The notes under the pieces are model-generated. The model was not told where the DNA came from. It ran no database searches and was given only the letters and a program-made list of their open reading frames with translations. Positions 58,452-64,000 of a DNA stretch of 64,000 nt are shown one piece after another (position 1 is the first letter of the stretch; each line of letters opens with the position of its first letter). The stretch is from Xylocopa sonorina (lineage: Eukaryota > Arthropoda > Insecta > Hymenoptera > Apidae). The DNA is taken from contig NC_135205.1 in the NCBI RefSeq assembly GCF_050948175.1, forward strand, positions 2,331,795 to 2,395,794, read 5' to 3'. The position numbers and the translations under genes were made by a program.

Positions 58452-58853
58452 TACCCTCCCTGGTGACACCTCAAACTGGACGCGTGTGGAGTCCTCGAGT
58501 TCAGATTCTTGATCGAACACAGGTATTATTTATTTTGCGTTGAACCAAGGTGGAAACGCGATCGATAAAACTCGACGAAAGCTATTACCCTCCCTGGTGA
58601 CACCTCAAACTGGACGCGTGTGGATCACTCGAGTTCAGATTCTTGATCGAACACAGGTATTATTTCTTTTGTGTTCAACTAAGGTGGAAATGCGATGGAT
58701 AAAACTTGACGAAAGCTATTACCCTCCCTGGTGACACCTCAAACTGGACGCGTGTGGATCACTCGAGTTCAGATTCTTGATCGAACACAGGTATTATTTA
58801 TTTTGCGTTGAACCAAGGTGGAAACGCGATCGATAAAACTCGACGAAAGCTAT
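58452..58853 (+). repeat. 134-bp tandem repeat, three copies
   Basis: Copies start TACCCTCCCTGGTGACACCT at 58452, 58586 and 58720, an exact 134-bp period with few substitutions (one copy has TTCTTTTGTGTTCAACTAAG in place of the usual version). Confidence 0.95.
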
Positions 58854-60549
58854 TAGGACGAGGTCAAACGGCGCTCTGACCGAAAGTATCAATTACTTCG
58901 ACCCCCACGCCTCGTGTTTCCTCTGTCCACAGATTTACGAGCGGATTCAGTGGTCCCGCTCGCCGCTTAGATTGTTGCAAATCCAGCCCCCCTCCTGCCA
59001 CCTTGTGCGTCTCAAACACACCGTAAATTCAGTTGACTGTAATAAAGCCTGAATTGGAGCCGGCCAGGATCATGACCTTTGACCAAGGACGGTTGGGAAG
59101 GTATTTATTTCCATGGGGCACCGTTGACAGAACCCTGAAGAGAGCTTTCATTTCTCTGGATTGATTTGAGTGCTTGCGAGTTTCTTCGATTTGTTTTGCG
59201 ATATATGAGGTGTTCCCGATTAATTATTTGTAGAAAATACATTTTTGATGACCTTGGTTACGTGTCATTGTATTATAGAAAGAACGCGAGATTATTTGGT
59301 ATTTTTTAAATGATATAATGTATTTTTGAATTTGTAGAGTTACGACAGTTCTTTCATTTTGAAATTTAAGTGAAAGTCTACTGAAACTGGTATCATTTCA
59401 AGTTTCATGATTCCATATTGTCATTGCTAGCAAAAACAATAGAAGAAAAATAAAATAGTTTCGAAACTCAAGCTCATCTTAGATTTGAACTTGTCTCGAC
59501 TTCAGCTACAACAAAGTCAAAAATGGCTTTGACTTTTTACTAAAAGAAAATTTTTAAAACTGATCAACTTTTCTTTCTAAACGTTTCTTCAAAAGACTAG
59601 TCAAGAATTTGGCTTTCGATTCAAGTTCTTTAATATTGTACCTAAGTCGAAGAATCGCCCATAAAATTGGGACTAACTAAACTCAAGGCTCTAATGGTGA
59701 CTAGAAACTCTTTTATCTCAAACTAACTACTTATTTCTTTGCTATGGTCTTTTGCTTTCCAGTCTCGAAATTCTAATACTCCTCTAGAAACCATTTCATC
59801 ACTCTTTCAGTACTGCTGGTACATTTGTAGAGAATGGATAACAAGGCTCTCGATTCCAAGAATGATGACAACTGTCTGGTCAACCGTTGTATAGCAACTG
59901 GTCCCAAACGCTTGGTGACTAAGCTCAATGAACACTTCTTTAACATTTTAACTGTTGCATCAATTTTTCAACATCTTTCGTTCAAGTATATACAATTAAA
60001 TAGTTTTGCTTCTAGCGTATACTTTACAATTTTTACAAAAGTACAATGACCATAATTATCAAGAAAAGGGAATGGAATACTGAGATATCACTTTGCGCTA
60101 CGCGCAGGCGCAAAAGTGTTAATTTTACTGCAAAGTAATTACTATTGAAAATAAAAAAGTCTACCAAAAAGGGAAACATGAAAAAGTCACGTACCAGCTA
60201 AGAATATTACGCGGATAATATGATTAAAATTCTACTACCTCAAAAACAACATTTACCAGCGACCCTGTCATAAATCTACCTGTCGCAATCTCTAACGCAA
60301 CCATCGAAGGTGCTTGAAAAATGGCGGTCAACGTAAGAAGAACCACCTCCATATGTTTCCACTGAAATAACTAAATATTCCACGCGTGCCAACCTATAAA
60401 ACAAATAGGACATAACCTGTGCAACACTACGCTCGCGTATCCTACCTTTCGAACCGGATGAAATATTACGAGACGTTGCACACGTTGCAAACTGGCTACT
60501 TGCCCAACTCTCACCTTACCGTTTCTTCGTGGCAAGTTTCCGTCGAAAA
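58854..60549. other. GC-richer then AT-rich DNA, no gene identified
   Basis: 58860-59140 is GC-richer. 59200-60060 is AT-rich and contains a frame from ATG at 59834 (71 codons, plus) without a recognisable domain. 60400-60550 is GC-richer. Confidence 0.45.
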
Positions 60550-61067
60550 GGTGGACGTGTATCGATTTTACAAAGAAAGTGGCAAATATTTGAGACGAGC
60601 GATGGAAACGTTCGATTAATCGTTATTAAAACTGGATTTCCAGCTAAAATCGCGCTGCGTTAATACAAGAGCCGCCATTTTTCTGCGACACGCAAACGAA
60701 AGATATTAGCTGAAATTTCTGGTGGATGTGTATCGATTTTGTAAAAAAAGGTGGCAAATATTTGAGACGAGCGATGGAAACGTTCAATTAATCGTTATTA
60801 AAATAACGGATCTCCAGCTAAAATCGCGCTGCGTTAATACACGAGCCGCCATTTTTCTGCGACACGCAAACGAAAGATATTAGCTGAAATTTCTGGTGGA
60901 GGTGTATCGATTTTGTAAAAAAAGGTGGCAAATATTTGAGACGAGCGATGGAAACGTTCAATTAATCGTTATTAAAATAACGGATCTCCAGCTAAAATCG
61001 CGCTGCGTTAATACACGAGCCGCCATTTTTCTGCGACACGCAAACGAAAGGTATTAGCTGAAATTTC
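60550..61067 (+). repeat. About 172-bp tandem repeat, three copies
   Basis: Copies start GGTGGA-(C/T/G)-GTGTATCGATTTT at 60550, 60721 and 60895, and share GGCAAATATTTGAGACGAGC, CCAGCTAAAATCGCGCTGCG and GCCGCCATTTTTCTGCGACA. The second and third copies are almost identical. Confidence 0.9.
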
Positions 61068-61360
61068 TGCTGAGAAATGTTGGCCAGACTTTCTCTAAAC
61101 TACGCAAACTGTTCCACAGGCTGGCGAGTAAACGAGAACGCATTCCTTACGAGCGTGCGTACGCGATTGCTCGCTTGAATCCGTTCTGAAACGTACTCGC
61201 GGCTGCTGGCGAAAGAAAACTCGCGGTATTGCAATTTATTCTCTTCCCCTTTCTCTACTTTTATAAGTGGTACCGCTCACAGTGTTTTCTCGTACGGATG
61301 GTTTCTTAGATATGATTTTTTAAAACCCCTGCTTTTTGAACCAGAAATTAATGCACCAGG
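61068..61360. other. GC-richer unique DNA
   Basis: No gene or repeat recognised. Confidence 0.4.
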
Positions 61361-62100
61361 TTATTACGCGGAAAATTTAAAAAAAATATGGCGCCAGGAA
61401 TGTTTAAATGTTCGTCTACGAATATCATTTTTATTATTGTCTGCGAGTTTTATGAGTGAATATTCGCGGAAGATTGAGGTTTTTCAAAAAATTACCGCAC
61501 GTTGTTACGTGTAAAATTGTTTAAAAATATGCAATGGAAGGAGGGAATATTTAAATGTTCGTTTACAATTATTGCTTTAATTGTTGTCTGCAATTTTTAA
61601 TGACGAAGGCGAGAGATTTTAAATACGAACAGAAGATTTATTGCATACAGAATTTTGTTCAAATGGGATGAAAGGAAGATTTAAATATTCATTTCGGTGA
61701 ATGGTACGAACTTTCTTACAACTATTGTAATTTTCTGTTTCCTGTTTCAGAAACGGAAGCCAGAGGATTTTAAATATGAATACGCGCTTTATTACGTGCG
61801 AACTTATTTTCAAACGATGGCAAGAGAAATATTTAAACATCCATTTCACTGTACCTGAATTCACGGCTCTCTTTCCTAATTATTCTTATAATTCTCATAA
61901 TTTTTCGCAGCGAAACGTCCAGCATTTTAAATACCAGTGCACGGTTCATTACATAGAAAATTATCTGAAAATGATGGTGAGAGGAATATTTAAACATTTA
62001 TTTCTGTACGCTTATTTAAATTCGCCACCGTTCTTCCGCATCTATTATTACTTTCCTCAATTTTTATCAATAAATACACATAAAAAATTTTCCAAACTTA
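61361..62100 (+). repeat. Degenerate repeat of about 130-150-bp units
   Basis: Five loose units carry a (G/A)GGAATRTTTAAA(T/C)(G/A)TTC-like core (about 61398, 61544, 61675, 61828 and 61983), followed by ATTATTGTCTGC or TTATTCTTATAA-type sequence and a TTTTAAATA box. Similarity is low, so this is an old array. Frames here (61619-61864 minus, 61776-62108 plus) are not recognisable. Confidence 0.5.
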
Positions 62101-62473
62101 TAACGTAAGAAATATCATTCTCTAAATATTAACTTCTACGACCTTTGAAAATCACAGAACGTTTATTTGAAATTATATCATAAATTGAAAAAGCAACCTG
62201 CATTCAGAACTTCACTTTAATTTTAATATTTAAATTAACACTTTGACACACATTTCTGGCCATGCGATCGCTCTCAGAAACACATTTTATTTTTCGATTG
62301 TTTATGACTGCCAGATGAAAATTATCACATTTTACCACAGTTTTTCCCAAAAAGCTTACGATGGCTATAATCGTCATTTGCACAGCATGTCATTTTTCTA
62401 TTCCCAAAGCAAATGACGGCTATAACCGTCGTGACGACTATAAGGCATTTGCTTTACTAATTCATTGCATTTA

Positions 62474-63577
62474 CAGTAAAACCTGTTTTTGTGCGGTGGA
62501 TAGGGACCGCATAAAAGAAATCGTACAAAAAAATATTCGAAAATTTTATAAATTCTTACATATAATAAACAACTTTGTACGATATACCGCCTAAATTTTT
62601 TTTGTGCGGTGAATAGGGACCGCATAAAAAAAGTCGGACTTAGAAAATACATCAATGACTTATGAAATAGATGAGAGAATGCTTTCAATTAAATAAAATA
62701 ATTAAATTAGACCTAAAGAAATTGTAAAAAGATTTAATTTTTCATTGTACATATATATGGAGAAGTTTTCAAATTATACGTTAAATAGTTTGCTGCTACT
62801 CGTCGTAATCTAAAACGCGCATCTTCTTGTGATGGATCGGTTGAAAATCGCTTTCGTCGCTTGAAGATAGGATTTCAATTGGTTTGTTTTTTGGTACCAT
62901 AAAGTCGGTGATCAGTTTTTGTGACGACGGTTGACTGGTCAATTGCTTGTAAACGTCACGATAGTGAGACATGCATGATCTCAGCTCTTTTTGGAATTTT
63001 AAGCGTCTTTCGGCATTGGTATCTATTTTAAGAAAATGCGTTTCCAATTTTTTCGAAATTTGGATCCCTGCATATATTTTATCCGCTGTAATAGATTCCG
63101 GTTCTTCTTGTACATTTTCATAATCTATCAAACTATTGATAATGTCGCTATCATCGACAGCTTGGTCCTCAATCATCTCGTCCAGGTCATTATCGTTGAA
63201 AGAGTCAAAGCCTTCTCCGCCAATGTTATGTGCGAGCGCACTAATTTCAGATAATAACGTTGACGCGTTTTCGGTAACGTTTCGTTTAATTACACATTCA
63301 GGCCAGATCACTTTCCAGCACGAATTTAATGTGTGTTGTTTGATTTTTCCAATTGCTGCAATAATATGGTTTATGCAGTCTAAAATTGAGAATTCTTTCC
63401 ACAACATGTATATGTACATTGATAGGAAACATTAAATTGGTGCTAACGCCGTTAAGATTCATATACCGCATAAAAATAAATCGCACAAAAAAAATCGCAC
63501 AAAAATAAAATCGCACAAAAACAATTGCACAAAAAAAAATCGCATAAAAAAGGACCGCACAAAAACAGGTTTTACTG
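62474..63577 (-). mobile_element. Tigger (pogo-type Tc1/mariner) transposon, internally deleted
   Basis: CAGTAAAACCTGTTTTTGTG at 62474 and its complement ending at 63577, flanked by TA (62472-62473 and 63578-63579). Subterminal DNA repeats the end motif: GTGCGGT...AGGGACCGCATAAAA twice on the left (about 62491 and 62605), and about six copies of AATCGCACAAAAA on the right (63468-63555). These are likely transposase-binding repeats or slippage products. It carries the partial transposase ORF on the minus strand and lies inside a family 4 TTAA element. Confidence 0.9.
62796..63419 (-). CDS. Tigger transposase, C-terminal part (truncated)
   Basis: 207 codons. The start LWKEFSILDCINHIIAAIG and LNSCWKVIWPE (about residues 6-41) match the region just after the catalytic domain of Tigger/jerky-like transposases, where the form WKEYTI...LNxCWKKLWP is typical. 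An acidic linker follows (FDSFNDNDLDEMIEDQAVDD), then a helical part and a C-terminal tail with SSSDESD and a basic HHKKMRV. The N-terminal CENP-B-type DNA-binding domains and the DDE core, normally about 350-400 residues, are missing, so this cannot be an active transposase. The MYIYM start is simply the first in-frame ATG after the deletion junction near 63420. The same 3' end, frameshifted, is in the 30157-30641 copy. Confidence 0.8.
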   Translation of the reverse strand: MYIYMLWKEFSILDCINHIIAAIGKIKQHTLNSCWKVIWPECVIKRNVTENASTLLSEISALAHNIGGEGFDSFNDNDLDEMIEDQAVDDSDIINSLIDYENVQEEPESITADKIYAGIQISKKLETHFLKIDTNAERRLKFQKELRSCMSHYRDVYKQLTSQPSSQKLITDFMVPKNKPIEILSSSDESDFQPIHHKKMRVLDYDE

Positions 63578-63934
63578 TACTTAATTCATGAAAAAATACT
63601 TGCAGAATAAATGGTTCGTCTTCATAGAATCATCTTTCGACTGCGTCAACTGAAATCGACTAAACTTTTGGTACGACTGTTATAGCAGTCATTTGTCTCT
63701 AGATACTCAAATGTTCCAAAGCGAAAAGAAATAACTAATATGCTGTCTGGCATGCTATCACTTTTTTTCTAGATGTGTTAGTCAATAAATTAACAAGTGT
63801 ATGTGTTAGTACATTTCGTACTAACGCTGTTCTTTTTTTATTGATTAAAATATGCACGACGGTTATAATCGTCATTTGCGTACATATCGTCAAGGATCTG
63901 ACGGCTATAGACGTCATGTACGTCAAAGTGTTAA

Positions 63935-64000
63935 CCAGTTAAGTGCGTTTGACGTGTATACTCGTGTAAAATAAAAAATTACCATTCACTATAAAAACTC
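63935..64000 (+). mobile_element. TTAA-flanked element, family 3, left end cut by the window edge
   Basis: Begins CCAGTTAAGTGCG directly after TTAA at 63931-63934. It contains GACGTGTATACTCGTGTAAA and continues like the 22171 copy until the window ends. The same TTAA also closes the family 4 element at 63930, so two different elements abut at one TTAA. Confidence 0.85.

Larger units (their letters stand above)
62239..63930. mobile_element. TTAA-flanked element, family 4 (CACTTTGAC ends), split by Tigger
   Basis: TTAA at 62235-62238 and 63931-63934. The ends CACTTTGACACACA and the complement of CACTTTGACGTACATG are inverted repeats of about 9-10 bp. Subterminal near-palindromes with TATA centres lie at both sides: ACGATGGCTATAATCGTC (about 62359), GACGGCTATAACCGTC (about 62414), GACGGTTATAATCGTC (about 63857) and GACGGCTATAGACGTC (about 63900). 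Without the Tigger insertion the element is about 590 bp and has no coding capacity. Confidence 0.8.

Overview
The window looks like gene-poor (intergenic or intronic) nuclear DNA of an insect, most likely a bee or another aculeate hymenopteran. This is an inference from the AT-rich background with many CpG-containing, GC-richer islands of 200-600 bp, and from the repeat content: TTAA-flanked miniature elements, mariner and Tigger relics, solo LTRs and many short tandem arrays. I find no complete, recognisable host gene. There are four weak candidate exons or small ORFs (5731-5954 minus, 7897-8325 plus, 15952-16257 minus, 16320-16478 plus). No tRNA, rRNA or CRISPR locus was seen.

Layout. 1-6.9 kb: a TTAA element (1113-1777), a 1.5-kb tandem array (2165-3655) and unique DNA. 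6.9-7.9 kb: a short two-LTR element whose LTRs carry hammerhead-ribozyme sequences; its second LTR is interrupted by a TTAA miniature element. 9.9-16.5 kb: tandem repeats, a degenerate DNA transposon with transposase remnants (11604-12908), and an array of TTAACACTA-ended units (13.4-14.8 kb). 15-22 kb: copies of an unidentified dispersed repeat and a 267-bp tandem array. 22-25.5 kb: a TTAA element, a Tc1/mariner-like relic and a mariner pseudogene. 26-30 kb: tandem repeats. 30-33 kb: a Tigger derivative, then a TTAA element interrupted by a solo hammerhead LTR (31774-32029) that keeps a complete type III hammerhead core, then a satellite built partly from the end of that TTAA element. 35-46 kb: many tandem arrays, two solo LTRs of one LTR family (38343-38807 and 45462-46332), the second split by a TTAA element, and an inverted duplication. 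48-61 kb: further arrays, a CpG island (51.24-51.72 kb) and a decaying satellite-like domain (51.7-57.8 kb). 62.2-64 kb: a TTAA element split by a Tigger transposon with a partial transposase ORF, abutting another TTAA element at the window end.

The two most interesting signals are (1) the LTR-bounded hammerhead ribozyme family, which resembles the LTR retrozymes described in plants, and (2) a shared 14-bp palindromic module, ACG-NN-TATA-NN-CGT with family-specific middle dinucleotides, inside four otherwise different TTAA-flanked element families. All calls were made by reading the sequence; no database search was run, and boundaries of tandem arrays are approximate.
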